In this document: piece after piece, positions 1 through 12,120 of the stretch
How positions within the stretch are numbered: position 1 is the first letter of the stretch
Layout: the number at the start of each line of letters is the position of its first letter
Origin: Cyanophora paradoxa
Lineage: Eukaryota > Glaucocystophyceae > Cyanophorales > Cyanophoraceae
NCBI GenBank assembly: GCA_004431415.1
Contig: QPMI01000503.1
Span: 124,001 to 188,000 of the forward strand
Length of the DNA: 64,000 nt
Direction of reading: 5' to 3'
Notes under the pieces: generated by a model
Told to the model about the DNA's origin: nothing
Database searches by the model: none
The model's input: the letters and a program-made list of their open reading frames with translations, nothing else
Program-made: the position numbers and the translations under genes

Positions 1-177
1 GACGAAAGTTGGACGAAAGTTGGACGAGTTGGACGAAAGTTGGACGAAAGTGGAACGAAAGTTGAACGAAAGTGGAACGAAAGTTGAACGAAAGTTGGAC
101 GAAAGTTGAACGAAAGTTGGACGAAAGTTGGACGAAAGTTGGACGAAAGTTGGACGAAAGTTGGACGAAAGTTGGAC
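1..177. repeat. 11-bp minisatellite
   Basis: Near-perfect tandem array of the unit gacgaaagttg, with occasional 8-9 bp units and g/a variants. It runs off the left edge of the window. An open frame through it is only a by-product of the repeat. No gene is supported here. Confidence 0.9.
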
Positions 178-199
178 GTCGTAATCGCAACGTTAACTT

Positions 200-535
200 A
201 GTAACTCTGATTCCGATCGTAATCGCAACTCTGATTCCGATCGTAATCGCAACTCTGATTCCGATCGTAATCGCAACTCTGATTCCGATCGTAATCGCAA
301 CTCTAGATCTAATTCTGATCGTAATCGCAACTCTAATTCTGCTTTTTCTCTATATCGCTTCAAATTGAAGAATCGTAATCGCAGATCAAAGCTAAGACAT
401 CCTAATCATAGTAATTATGATCGTAATTGCAGATCTAGATGAAGGACGCCCTAGCTAATCGCGATCGTAATCGCAGATCAAAGCTAAGACGTCCTAATCA
501 TAGTAATTATGATCGTAATCGCAGATCTAGATGAA
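200..535. repeat. 24-bp and longer satellite-like repeats
   Basis: About four units of ctctgattccgatcgtaatcgcaa lie at 203-300. They are followed by two larger copies, about 110 bp apart, of a block built from gatcgtaatcgcagatc and agctaagacatcctaatcatag. The shared core gatcgtaatcgca links both arrays. Nothing coding is seen. Confidence 0.85.
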
Positions 536-574
536 GTACGACCTAGCCCTCAGCCTAGAAAGTGCAAGTTTTGC

Positions 575-2158
575 TCAGCACGCGGTTTGGCATGCTCTCG
601 GCACAATGAAAATCTCATGTTCAACATGTATGAAACCTTGCACAGCTACCGCATCGCTCGAACAGGGCGAATGCCAGTATGCGTAGCATGGGACTTCATT
701 CCCAGTGCAGGAGATGCACGGACAAGCTGAGCAGGGGGTGATGGCGCCCGCTTGGTCCCGCCGATATCGGCTCTTAGCTCTCAGCTCCCAGCCCGCCGCA
801 ACCGGTACCGTGATTACGATCGTACTTCGGATCGTAATAGTAATCGTTCTCTGCTGCATAGCTAGAAGGGCCTTGCATAGGCCGCCAAAAGGACCCCTTG
901 CATTCAGTTTAATGTGAAGTCTCCGAAGAAGGTCGAGCTTGAGGGAGACGAGACTTTCCAGCGCCTGCTTGCCAACCTGCAGACAGTCATTTGGAAGGCA
1001 CTGGGGGCCAGAGGCCAGAGGAAATTAAACGGGCTACCTTTATGGACAGGTCCTCAAGCTTTGGGAGGTGCCCTTCTGCAAAGGCCTTCATGGCGGCAGG
1101 GCCAACTTCTCCGTGAAACATGTGCAGCTCCCGGAGCTCGGACAGCATAGGGATAGCCACGTTCTTTGGTGGGTAATGAATCCGAAGATGTGTCAAAGGA
1201 AGCAGCATCAGCTTCTGCAGAGCCTTTCGATTGCCACAAAGTTCGTTTAGCTTGAGGGACTGGAGCTTTGGAAGTGCACGTGCAATGTAGCCCAAGTGAT
1301 GTTCTTTAATCTCCACTGATTCAGGGAGAGTCAACACTTCGAGCTCTGAGAAAATAGTGAGAGAAAGAGGCAAGAGGATGGAGCAAGAACAGGAGTATGG
1401 AGAGGATGCATGCACACGTGGGAAAGGACTGAGGAGAGCGTACAGCTGCTTGGTCATGTGTCCATCACGGCATCTTACATCCGGGAAGTCGAACTCCCCG
1501 GCATCTTACATCCGAGGAAAACCTGCATTGGTAACGTCTAAAGCACCTGTGCAGGCTCCGACGAACAGCTCCTCATACCAGTTTTGGTTGTCGTAACTGT
1601 CATCCTCATCCTCACTGTCATCTTCGCTTGCCTCCCATCTTCCGAATGCACAAATGCTGACGGAAGCCAGGGGGCTAGCATGCGCGAGAGTGCCGAGCAC
1701 GCGAAGGGCAGCCTCGCCGCATATTGTGCCACGGAAGAACCAGCAATTGATGTAAAGATCGAGCTCCAGACGCTCGACACCGGTGACAAGTCCAGCGCGT
1801 GCTGCACCAGCCATTGCCTCCAGCTGCAGCTGCATCTTGAGCTGTTCTGCTTCGAGCTCTTCCGCGCTCACAGGGATGCCGCGAAAGCTGATCGTGCCCC
1901 ACTTGACGGCGCCAGACTTGAACAGGCGGTAGAGCCGTCTCGACACCATCCAGAGACGCGACTCGCAGATCGCCTCGACCGAGCCGACGTTCTGTATGAT
2001 TATGGGCAAGGACTCGAGCGCATTGATAACACAGGCATGCTCAGCTGCGCGCTCAGCGCGCTCAGCTCGAGCGCGCTCAGCTGCTCGTCGGAAGCCGGCT
2101 CGGGCTCGATGCGAGCGCGCTTGCACGCAGTTTCGGTATCCGCTTCATCCTCGGCCAT
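575..2158 (-). CDS. Leucine-rich-repeat protein, possibly F-box type
   Basis: Minus-strand gene starting at ATG 2158 (MAEDEADTE). The acidic N-terminus is followed by a helical segment (CVINALESLPIIIQNVGSVE) that looks like an F-box, then by LRR-like segments such as LPKLQSLKLNEL, LTHLRIHYP and LSELRELHMF. Introns are seen at about 1512-1348 (acceptor attttctcag) and about 1046-987 (acceptor gtctgcag). After the second, the reading continues with ALESLVSLKLDLLRRLHI and stays open to a stop at 575, although the last 90 residues have poor complexity. Between about 2110 and 2030 the frame must shift inside a gctgagcgcg repeat. This means a small unrecognised intron, a sequencing error or a pseudogene. 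The LRR call is moderate; the F-box call is only suggestive. An adaptor role in ubiquitination would follow if the F-box is real. Confidence 0.55.
1462..1515. repeat. Duplicated splice-donor segment
   Basis: The sequence ggcatcttacatccg occurs twice, about 34 bp apart. On the minus strand each copy reads cggatgtaagatgcc, so the gtaaga donor of the LRR gene's intron is duplicated in tandem. Confidence 0.75.
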
Positions 2159-2475
2159 AGCGCGAGCGCGCCCAAAGATCCGGGGCCTGACGAAGTTGAG
2201 AAGTGCGAGCATGACGTCCGCAGCCGGTCCAGGTGTCAGACTATGCCAGCTGTGCCAAAGGAGGTCAGCGCGCGCGGCGTACGCGGCCGAGCGCGCGCGG
2301 CGTACGCGGCCGAGCGCCGCGGCCAAGGCGAAATCGCGCACCGACGCTCTTCCGGTTTGCTGCCTCATGCCGTTCGCACCCCGAGCAAGAGGCGCACCCG
2401 ACTGCCGCCGTCCGAGCTGCAGCGCGGCAAAAGTTTTTTCGCGCAAGGGGGGTACCGTCACGACGCGCTGCAAGA
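2159..2475. promoter_or_regulatory. Shared 5' region between two divergent genes
   Basis: These 317 bp separate the ATG of the minus-strand LRR gene (2158) from the ATG of the plus-strand centrosomal-like gene (2476), so both promoters must lie here or in the 5' exons. The stretch contains a 23-24 bp direct repeat (gcgcgcgcggcgtacgcg core, about 2271-2316). No TATA-like box is evident. Confidence 0.5.
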
Positions 2476-5400
2476 ATGCGGGCGTTCAACGTGCCGCCGG
2501 AGGCGGTGCAGGCGTCCCCGGTGCGGGACGTTGTATTGTCAGCGCCCAGTGGAGCCCCCGGTGCGACGGATCAGATTCCCAAAATTCAAACGAACGCGCG
2601 CTCCCGCCCTCGCTGACCCGGCGCCCTCAGGCGTCGCTGTGCGTGTGAAAAGGCTGCAGCAGGAGCCTTCTGTTGTCGTGCGGCAGGCCGGGCCGCAGCC
2701 GGCGGTTGTCGTGCAAGTCCCTGCCGCGGTCAGAATTCCATCTCGCTTCCGGCTCCACGCCGGGCCGGGCCCCTCTCGCGCTGACGTCTTTGACACCTCA
2801 GAATGCACCTGTGCTTGCAGCTGGCGCGCGCCCGGCGACAGTGGCCCCGGAAGCGCAGGCCGTGCCGAAGGTCGACCGCGCTCCCCCGCGGGAAGCCTGC
2901 GGCGGCGTCTCTGACATTGTTCTTCTTGCAGCCTTTGAAACGTACGCAAGATCAGCCGGAGACGCGCCGCGCGGCGGCATCTGCCCAGGAGCGCGCGGCT
3001 GCCAGGAATTCAAAACCGTGCGCGGCCGCTCGCGCCTGGAGTCCGGCGCAGCAGACAAACAGCGCGAGCTTCTCGCAGGCGCTCCAATGCCGATCGCTCG
3101 CCTCCCCCGTCGAGGCGCGAGCGCTGCGAAGAACGGTCCCCGGAGGGGCGCCGGCGCCCGGATCCGGCGTCCAGCCCGCCAGCGACGTCGGCGACGCTGA
3201 GCCCGGGCCCCGGCGACACGAGCGCGCAGTCCCGCAAGATCGGTGAGCCCGAGAGCCCGCCTCGCTCGAGGGGGCGCCCACCGCCGCGCAGACATGACCC
3301 CGACGCTGGCGCTGCGGGCCCTCGACGCGGAGAGGCAGCAGAAGCGCGAGCAGGAGGAGCTGCTCAAGCGTCGAAAGGGTGCAGAGGCTCTGCGCGCTTG
3401 TTCTTCCCCCGCCTCGCGCGACCGGAGCGAGCGCAGAGACTGTGGAGAAGCTGATGCAGACCGTGCGGGAGCGGAACCAGCGGGCCCTCCGCCTGCTCCA
3501 GCGCTCGCCGGGCGCCGATCCGGAGCAGAGCGACGAGGACGAGACGGGGGGGTACCTCGCCCTCGCGGAGCGCCTCGCGCGAGAGCGGTGCGCCCTCCGC
3601 GCGCGATTTGATCCGGCCGAGGCTGACGCGCGCGCAGCTCCGCCTCCCCTTTGACGGCGGCGGCGATGGCGGCGCGCGGGGACAGCGCCGGCCCCTCGCC
3701 CGCCCGCCCGACGGCGGCCGACGTGGCCGAGGCGTCGCACCGCCTCTTCGCCCGCGCGATGCCGAAGGGGGGCGCCCCCGCCGAGGGCGACATCGTCCCG
3801 GCCCCGCGGCCCGCCACCGCCCCGGCGCCCGCGATGACCGGCGGCCGCCTGCGGCGCGCCGGCCCCGCCCGCCGCTCGCCTCCGCCGGCGCGGCCCGCGC
3901 CGCTCTCGCGGAAGCGGGCGCCTCTGGACTTTGACGAGGCGGACGGGGCCCAGGCGGCCAGGGACGGCGCCCGCGCCTCGGCAGAATGGGAGCCGGACGT
4001 CATCCCGGCCCCGCGGCCGCCCCGCCGCCCCGGCCCGCCCCCGCCGCCGCCCCTCCGCCCCCGCCGCCCCCGCCGGCGCCGGCCCCGCGGGGCACCACCC
4101 GAAGCCCCGGCCCTCGGCCGCGGCCGCGGCGCAGGGGAAGGGTAAGGGTGCGGCCCCGAGGAGCGGGGCGCGCGGCCCCGGCCCGCGACGGCCCCAGCGC
4201 CCACCAAGTCCCCTTCTTCCGCCCTCGCGCCGGCGGCGGCCTCAGGCGGCGCCCCGGGGGCGTCCGCGCCCCTCTCCAGGGCCCGCCGGCAGCTCTTCGG
4301 TGCGGAGGGCGGGGCCCCCGCCGGCTCCGCGACGGCGGCGGCCTCGCCGGGGCGGGCGTCGGCCCCGCCGCGAGGAAGCCGGCGGCCTCCTGGGAGGACC
4401 TCGTTCTCCCCGACGACAGCTCGGAGGCCGGGCCCGGGCCAGCGCCGCCGGCCCCGGAGCCCTCTGCCTCGCCCGAGAGGCAGGGCCGCGGCCGCGACCG
4501 CGCCAAGGAGAACGCGCCGCCGCGGCAGCCGGCGGCCGCCCCCACGAAGGAGAGGGCGCAGCCAGCGGAGGCCGCTGAGCCCCCCCGGAAGAAGTACGAC
4601 GCCGATCAGGTCAAGGTGCGGGCCCGCGGCTTCCGTCCTCGTCGGCCGCGCGGAACCCTTTCGGCGCAGGCGTTCATGGCGCGGAAGCGGGAGGAGGACC
4701 GCCGCAAGGAGCGCGAGGCGAAGGAGCGGCGCGAGCGCAACCGGCGGCGCCTGGCCGAGACTCTGAAGGTCCGTCCCCTCCGAATCGGATCCGGAGGACG
4801 CCCGGGGCCGATCCGAGGGCGCAGGGACTCGGGGAGCGGAGCCGGCGCATCGCGGCGGCGTCAGCGGCCCGCCGGCAGCAGCTGCGCGACAACGGGGCGC
4901 TGACGGGCAGCGAGAGCGAGGGGTACGCCAGCGGCCGCAGCGGCCGCAGCGGGCGGCGGCGCTCGCCGTCGGCCACGCGCGCCCCGCCGCCGGTCCTGTC
5001 GACCCTCGCGGCGGCGGCCGCCGAGCTGGAGGAGGGGCTCCGGGCCTCCCTGGGGCGCGAGGGGGCTCCCGACCCCCTCGTCGCCCGCGCCGTCGTCCGC
5101 GCTCGGAACGCCCTGAAGCTGGTGCCCCGCCCGGCACCCGAGCCCCGTCCCCGTACCCCCTGACAGGCCTCAGGTGAACGACTACGTGCACGAGCACGGG
5201 CTGGACGGCCTGGACGAGGAATCCGTACCCCTGCGGCGGGCCCGGCAGCAGCAGCGGCGGCCCTCGGCCCCCGCCGCGCCGCGCACCCGGGGCTCCTCGG
5301 GCCCGTCCCGCTCCGCCTCGCGCTCCAAATCGCCCGCCGCGGTGCGGCCCGGCGCGATCCGCCGCCGCTTTCCTCCGCCCCTCTGACCGCCCGCGCAGGC

Positions 5401-8400
5401 CGCCCCGCCCCAGCGCCGCGCTCGCAGCGCCGGGCCCGTCCCGACCCGCGGCCAGCGCCCGGCCTCCCGCCCCGCCGGCCCCTCGCGGCAGCAGCCGGCC
5501 GGCCGCCTCTCCCGCTCGGGCCCTCCCTCGCCGGAGCGGCCGCCGCGGGCGCGCCCCGCCGAGCCCCGCACGCCCCCGCCGCCGGCGGCGCGCTCCTGGC
5601 TCTCGTCGGAGGCCGCCGCGCTGGACGCGCGCGACCGCATGCTCACCGAGAGTCTCGAGTGGCTCCTCCGCCGCTCCGGTGACTCCGGGCTGGTCTGCCC
5701 CCGCCCGCCCCATCCCCACTCCACCGCCGCCTGACGCCGCCGCAGCGGGAGCTGCTGAGCTCCGCCCGCTGGAGCCCGCTGCGGGCCCTCCAGTCCCGCT
5801 GGAGCCCGCCCCGCACGGTCCCCACCGTCCCGCTGAGCCCGCCCACCGCGAGCGGGCCCTCGTCCGCCCGCGTGCGCCCCGCCCCACCCCGCCTCGCCTC
5901 GCCGGCGCCGCCCGGCCTCCGCCCTGAGCGCCCGCAGACGGCGGCCTCGGCGGAGGTTCAGGGCGGGGCGGCCATCGTCATCCAGTCGGCCCTCCGCTCC
6001 TTCCTCGCCCGCAGACGCGCCCACGAGGTGCCGCCTCCCCTCGCGTCCAGCGCGCGCCGCTCTGCTGACGGCGCCACGGCAGCCCGAGCCCGCGCCCCGC
6101 TTCGCCCTGGCGCGCCCGCCGCCCCGGGCGGCGCCCTGCCCCCGCCCGCCCCGGCGCCGGCGCCGGCATCGGCACTGGGGCGCCAGACGGCCCGCGCCGC
6201 GCCGCCGGCCGACGAGGCCCGCCGGTGCGCGGCTCGCTTCGCGGCTCTCCTCCTCCGCATCCTGAGCTCTAAGCGGGCGGTCGCGCGCGCAGGGCCGTGG
6301 GCGCCGCGGTGGCGGCCATCCTGGCGAAGGGCGAGTCCCGGGAGGCCGCCGTCCAGACCTTCGAGACCGCCCTCGCGCCCCGCTGGGGTACGCCTTTCTC
6401 GGGCTCCGAGGACCGCGCCCCGCTGACCCTCTTCCGCGCCCGCAGTCGACCGGGGGACGGCGACGAGCCCCGACGCGGTGCCGCCGCCGATGCACTCGCC
6501 GCCACGCCGCCCCGCCCCGGTGGCCGTCCCCTCCGCAGCCCCGGCATTCCAGCCCTCGGCGCCCCGCGCCGAGCCGCCGTCGCCCGAGTCCCCTAACGCC
6601 CGCCGCCGGCACCGCCGCGAGGGCCGCGCCACCTCGCCGCCCCCGCCCCACCCCGCCGCCCCGCCCCGCGGCCGCCGCCGCCGCTCGGATCCCGCCCCCC
6701 GCCCCCCTGGTCGAGGGTACATGCCCCGCCGGGAGCCGACGCCCACGTACACGTCGTACCCCTCCGACCTGAGCTCCCTGGAGCCCTCGCCGGCCTCGTC
6801 TCTCGCGTCGGACGCGTTCTCGTACCCCCCGGCACCGGTCTTCCAGCGCGCCGCGCCGCGCCGGCTGCTCCTCCCCGTCGAGCTCAGCGCCTCGCTCGAG
6901 CGGCCGGAGCCGGCCTCCGCCTCCGCCGCCGCAGCCGCGGCGAGGCGGGCCGGCGAGGCGCCGGCGGCGGCGCTGCCCGCCCTGCGGGAGGCCGAGGAGC
7001 GCCTGGCGACCGTCCTCCCACGCATCGCCCGCGCCCTGGACGCCCTCGGGCACGCCCCGCCCTCCGCCGCCGGCCCCCGCTTCAGCACCCTCGCCCTCCG
7101 CCCCGCCTCGCCGCCCCGCGCCGCCGCCGCCGCCGCCGCCGCCCGCGCAGAGGCCGCCGCGGCCCGCGCGGAGGCCCCGCCGCCGCCCCAGCAGCGCCGG
7201 CGGCGGATGCTCCGATCGACTACGGCGGCGTCATCGCTGCGGCGCAGAAGCGCCTCACCGATCTGCGCGCACGCCTCCTCACGAGCCCCTACACGCTGCC
7301 CTCGCCCAGCCGGCCCAGCCGGCCCCGCGCGCCCCCGCCGCGGCCCCGCCCTCGCCCCCGCTCCGGCCCCGGCCCCGGCCCGGCCCCAGCCGCGGCCTAC
7401 GCTTCGGCTCCTGCGGCTGCCCCGGCGCCGGCCCGGAAGGACCTGGCGGCCGAGGAGGAGGAGCTCAGGAAGCAGCTCGCAGTGCGTCCAGCCTCGCCCC
7501 TCGCCCTCCCCTCCCCCTCTGACGCGTGCCGCCGCCGCAGGAGACGGAGCGCGCAATCGCGCGGGACCGCGGCTGGCTCGCCGCCGCCCCCGCCGTCCTC
7601 GCCCCGCCCCCGCCGCCGCCCCGCCCCCGCCGCCGGCGACGCCTCGTCCCTCTCCTCCGCCTCGGACGCGGACCGGTCGGCGTCGGAGGCGGAGGCGCGG
7701 CCGGCGCCGGCGGCGGCGGCGCGGCCTGCCGTGGCGCTGCTGCCGGAGGCGGAGGCTGGCCCGGACCCCACCCTCGAGTCGTCGGCCCTCTTCCCGCCCG
7801 CCCCGCCCCGCCCGCCCCGCCCTCGCCCCGGGCCCGCCCCGCGGCCCTCCCCGGTCCGTGCCCCGCCTCGCCCCGTTCCTCTTCCCGCGCCATCCGAGGG
7901 GGCGCCGCGCCGCGCCGCAGTTGCTGGAGGGCGACGTGGGGCGCTACCTGCAGACGCCCACGCCGGAGATGACGGCGCTGACCCGCGGCCTCCTACGCGC
8001 CGCGGAGGGCGCCCTCTCTTCCCGCGTGCGTGGGTCCCTCCGCCCCGCCCCGCCCCGCCCCGCCCTCCCTCACGCGCCCCGACCGCAGGGCGCCTCGTCG
8101 GCCACCACTCCGGCCTCGTCCTTCGAGGGACCCTCCATGCGGGCCCTCACCCTCGCCCCGCCGGCGCCCGCGCCGCCCGCGCCGCAGCCCCCGCCCCGGC
8201 GCCGGCCCCGGCCCCGCGCCCCAGGCCGCGATTTCGCCTCCGCCGGCCGCGGCGGCGCCGGCCCCGGCGATCCGCCTCCCGCCCCGGTACCAGCAGGCCG
8301 CCCAGCAGGGGTACCGCGCGCCGGCCGCCGCCGCCGCCGCCGCCGCCGCGCCGCCGGCGGAGCCCAAGCCGGCGGCGCACGAGCCGGCGCGGGTGCCGTC

Positions 8401-11400
8401 GCGCTGGGACGACCTGCTCGTCTCCTCGTCCTCCTCGTCCTCCTCCTCGAGCCGCGGGGGCCGGGCGAGCAGCGCGGGGCTCGCGGAGGTCTCCGCCACC
8501 GCCGGCGCCGCCGGCCGCCTCTCCCTCAACGACCTCGAGGACTCCGACAGGGAGGAGGCGGAGGAGGTGGAGGAGGACGGGGGGGTAGACGAGCTCGAGG
8601 AGGAGGAGGAGGAGGAGGCGGAGGCGGAGGCGGAGGGGGCGCGGGACGAGGGGCGCGGGCTGGAGCTGGAGGAGGAGAGCGAGGACGACCTGAACACGGG
8701 TCGCCCTCCAAGCGCCTCCGCCACCTCCGCCGCGCCGCTGGCCTTGCCCCCGCCCCGCCCCCGCCGCCCCGCCGGCCGCCCCGCCTGCGGCCCCGCCGGC
8801 GGCGCCGACGCCCGTCCCCACGCCGCTGGCGACCCCGCCCTCCTCGCGGCGGGCGCCCCCGGCGCACCAGCAGCACGAGGCGGGTCCGCTGGCGACGCCG
8901 CCGCCGCGGGCGGGGCCCTCGTCGCCGGGCTCAGGCGGGGCCTCCTTCGTCACGCCGCAGCCGCAGCCGCGGCACGACGACTCGTTCGACTCGTTCCCGG
9001 CGGGGGCGCGGCGGGGCCGGCCCGGGGCGACGCCCTTCCCGCCCCGCGGCGCCGCCTCGTCGGACGCCTCGCTCGACATTGACGAGGTCGATGTGACCCT
9101 CGAGGAGGAGGAGGAGCCGGCGGCTGCCCCGGCCCCGGCCCAGGAGCAGGAGCAGGAGGAGGAGGAGGAGGAGGAGGCGGGGAACACGTCGCTGCTCTTC
9201 ACCGCGGCGCGCGCCGCGGGGCCCCCGCCCGGCGCCTGCGGCGGCGGCCGCCGCTGCGCGCGGCGAGACGAGCATCGGGGCGCTCTCGTCCATCGACGGC
9301 GCCCACAGCGGCTCCGACCGCGCGGAGCACTCGGCGGCGCGCCTCCTCCTCCTCCTAGGAGCCCCTCCTGGCGTCGCCCCGCCCTTACACGCCCCCCGCA
9401 GGTCTCGGCCTCGGTGCTGGAGTCCCTCGAGCGCGCGCCGCTCGGGCTCTTCGGGTCGCCCCTCTCGCCGGCCCCGCCCCGCCCGCCCGCCGTCGTCCCC
9501 GCGGCCCCCGCCGCGGCCCCGGAGGCGGCCCCTGAGGAGGAGGAGGAGGAGCCGCCCCGGCCGCTCTGGAGCCGCGGCCGGCCGCAGCCGCCCCCGCCGA
9601 GGAGGAGGAAGAGGAGGAGGAGAAAGAGGAGCCAGCTCGGAAGCCCGCCTCTCCGCCCCTGTCGAAGCCCGTCTCTCCGCCGCTGCCCAAGCCCGTCTCG
9701 CCGCCGGCGCCGGCCGCCGCGGCGGGGCCGGGGCCGGGCTCGCCGGGGGCCGCGTCGGAGGCGAGCGGGCCCTCGGAGGCCGCCGAGGTCGTCGACGAGG
9801 AGTCGGTGCGCTTCTTAACGATCCCAGGGGGCGGGGCGGGGCGGGCCCGGGCTCACGAGAGGCGGCGCAGGTGATCGAGGAGGGCTCCCTCGTGGGCGCC
9901 GAGACCTCCGACGACGACGAGGCGGCGGCCGCTCCGGCGATGCCGAAGCCCGCAGCGGCTGCGGCCGCGCCGCCGGCGCAGCCGCCGCTTTCGCCCGAGG
10001 CGCTCTCGTCGACGCCGACGCCCAAGCAGGAGGAGAAGCTCTGGGAAATGTCCTCGGTGCGCCTTAGGAGTCAGGCCGGGCCCGCGGCCGCCCCGGCCTG
10101 AGCGGGCGGCGTCGCGCAGGGCATGGAGTCCGAGCCGTCCCCGACGGGCAAGGGCGGCCTGCGCGGCCGCATCCAGGAGGCGGCCGCGGCCGCCGCTGCC
10201 GCCGCGGAGCGCGAGGAGGACGAAGAAGAAGAGGAGGAGGAGGAGGCGCCGCCGCCGGGCCCCGCGGAGCGCTCCTTCGCGAGCGAGGTCTCCGGCTCGG
10301 GCGCCGGCGCCTCGTCCGTCGCGGACGAGGTGGAGGAGGTGGAGGAGGACGTCGCTGGCGCGGTGCGGCCTCTCCCTCCCGCCCTCCCTCCGCTGTCTCT
10401 GAGAGGGCGGGCGGGGGCAGGATGCCTTCCGCTCGGGCCGCTCCTCCTCCGCCGGCTCGGGCTCCGCTGGCGGCTCCCTGGGCCTCGAGGTGCGCCGAAG
10501 GCCGGGCCCCGCCCTCGCTTTCCGTTGCACGCGCCGAGCCGGGCCGCGCGCAGCAGCTCTCGGTGAGCGGCGGCTCCGGGCCGGCGTCGTCGATGGCGGG
10601 GCCCGTGCGGGGCCGCCAGCTCGCGCTGCCGACCTCCCCGACCGAGGGCCCCCGCGGCCGCTCCCGCCTCCTCGTACCCATCTCCATCACCGGCATTCCC
10701 TCCAGGCCCGCCCCACGGCCCCGCCCCGCGCCGCCCCGCCCCGCACCGCGCGCCCTCTGACCCCCGCGCAGCCCGGACGCGTCGGTCTCGCCCATGCGGG
10801 AGCGGCCGCTGCTCTCGCCGCGGGGCGCCGACGACCACTGGCCGAGCGAGGCGCTGCTCCGCGAAGCGGCCTCCCACCACCGCGCCCCCGCCGGCCTCGC
10901 GCCCGGCGCCGCCGCCGCCGCCGGCGCGGGGCCCGAGCGCTCGCCGACAGCGGCGCGCCTCTCGCCGCCGCCCTCGCCGCCGCGCCTGCGGCCGACGGCG
11001 GTGCGGGCCTCGCCGAACCGGCGGCTGGCGGGCGAGCAGCTGGTCGAGGAGCTCCTCACTGAACTCGTCAGCGACGCCGTCTCCTCCGCCGCGCCCCTCG
11101 CCCTCGCCCGCCGCGCCCGCGCCGCCGCCCCGCGCCGGCCGCCCCGCGGCTCGGCCCCTCCAGTACGTGGGGGCCTCCTGGGCTCGGACGCCCCCGCCGT
11201 GCTGCCCCCGCCGGCCCCCACTCCCCGTCTCCTCCGCCGCCTCCTCGCCCGCCGCCGCGCCCCTCTCCCCGGCCCGTCGGTCGGCTCCCCCGTGCCCTCC
11301 CGCCCTCGGCCGCCCCCGGCCCGCCGCCTGGTCCTCCCGCTGGGCGCCGCGGCCCCGGAGTCCCCATGAGCCCGCCCTCGCCCCCGGGGCCTCCCTCCTC

Positions 11401-12120
11401 GGCTCCCTCCCCCCGTCCCGGCGCCCGCGCCGCGGCCCCTCGGCGGCCGCGCAGCAGCGGATCCTCTCGCCGGGTGTGCCCGGGGGCGGCCCCGCGGCGC
11501 TGCACCCGCCCATCCACGCCGACGCGGCGTACGCGGAGGACTTCGCGCGGGCGCTGCTGAAGGAGCGCGCGGCGGCGGCGGCGGCCGGCGGGCCGCTCCC
11601 CGCCGCGGCCTTCCGGCGGGTGCAGGAGGCGCGCGGCGTGGCGGACGCGCACCAGCAGACCTTCGACCGCGCCCTCTTCGACGCCGCGAACGCCGTCCTG
11701 GCGCCCCCGCGGCCCAAGGGCCCCGCCGCGCCCCTCTTCCACCCGCGCCGCGCCGAGGAGGGCCCGCGGGCCGCCGCGCGGCCCAAGTCGCCCGCCTCGG
11801 AGCTGGAGGCGGTGGCGGCGGCGCTGCGGGAGTGGCTCGCGCAGCCGTCCCGCCCCCTCGACGAGGCGGTCCGCGCCGAGCTCGAGGCCGCCGACGGCGA
11901 CCGCGAGTGGGTCAGCGCCCCCCGCCCCGCCCCGCCCCGCCCCGCCCCGCCTTCGATCTCTTGAGCTTAATTTCGGGGGCGCGTGCAGGGCGCGCCGGCG
12001 GCGGAGGAGGCGGCGCTGGCTGCAGAGGTCGGCGACGCAATCGCCGCGGATCTCGTGGCCGAGGCGGCCGCCTGGCTCGCAGCCCGCCCGCCCCGCGCCC
12101 GGCCCCAGCACGCGGCCTAG
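2476..12120 (+). CDS. Giant disordered coiled-coil protein, CEP350/TRM-like (centrosome)
   Basis: One long multi-exon gene. Ten successive exons join in phase: 2476-2560, 2631-2710, 2802-2870, 2932-3017, 3079-3242, 3292-3378, 3437-3587, 3638-3998, 4105-4141 and 4198 onward. Later introns at 4616-4669, 5122-5173, 5342-5398 and 5693-5745 are also phase-consistent. Features in order: basic helix (RALDAERQQKREQEELLKRR); a motif split by intron 4616-4669, KKYDADQVK then FMARKREEDRRKERE; an IQ motif near 5960-6030; long Ala/Pro/Ser/Glu-rich disorder; and a C-terminal module (11.5-12.1 kb) with FDRALFDAANAVL and EVGDAIAADLVAEAAAWL. CEP350 and plant TRM/DUF4378 proteins share this layout (Tyr-containing coiled coil, disorder, FDxxNEhL-type C-terminus) and bind FOP/TON1 at centrosomes or microtubule arrays. 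The family call is an inference from motifs. Some internal borders, for example 4200-4380, 6030-6240 and 7.5-9.9 kb, are unresolved. Stop codon tag at 12118. Confidence 0.7.
5746..6033 (+). other. IQ-motif exon of the CEP350-like gene
   Basis: This exon begins after the intron at 5693-5745 with RELLSSARWSPLRAL and carries AAIVIQSALRSFLARRR, a good match to the IQ consensus (IQxxxRxxxxR, here with Ser and Phe spacers). The family is known to bind calmodulin or EF-hand proteins such as centrin. The exon probably ends at the gtgccg donor at about 6029. Confidence 0.65.
11451..12120 (+). other. Conserved C-terminal module of the CEP350-like gene
   Basis: Unlike the low-complexity middle, this part reads as folded helices: YAEDFARALLKERA, HQQTFDRALFDAANAVL, LEAVAAALREWLAQ, then after a short C-rich intron (about 11908-11986) EEAALAAEVGDAIAADL. 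The order FD..N..L, then an acidic or Trp-containing stretch, then E(V)GxxI..DLh.E is typical of DUF4378/CEP350 C-termini. Confidence 0.5.

Noticed and set aside
1-535. CRISPR array
   Set aside because: Units are contiguous without unique spacers, and the window is eukaryotic.
2798-5887. Open frame of more than 1000 codons on the minus strand
   Set aside because: Arg/Gly/Ala-only composition, antisense to exons whose plus-strand introns join in phase. It results from high GC.
5182-11786. Other very long minus-strand frames over the CEP350-like gene
   Set aside because: Same reason: GC-driven absence of stops, with no domain or natural amino-acid usage.
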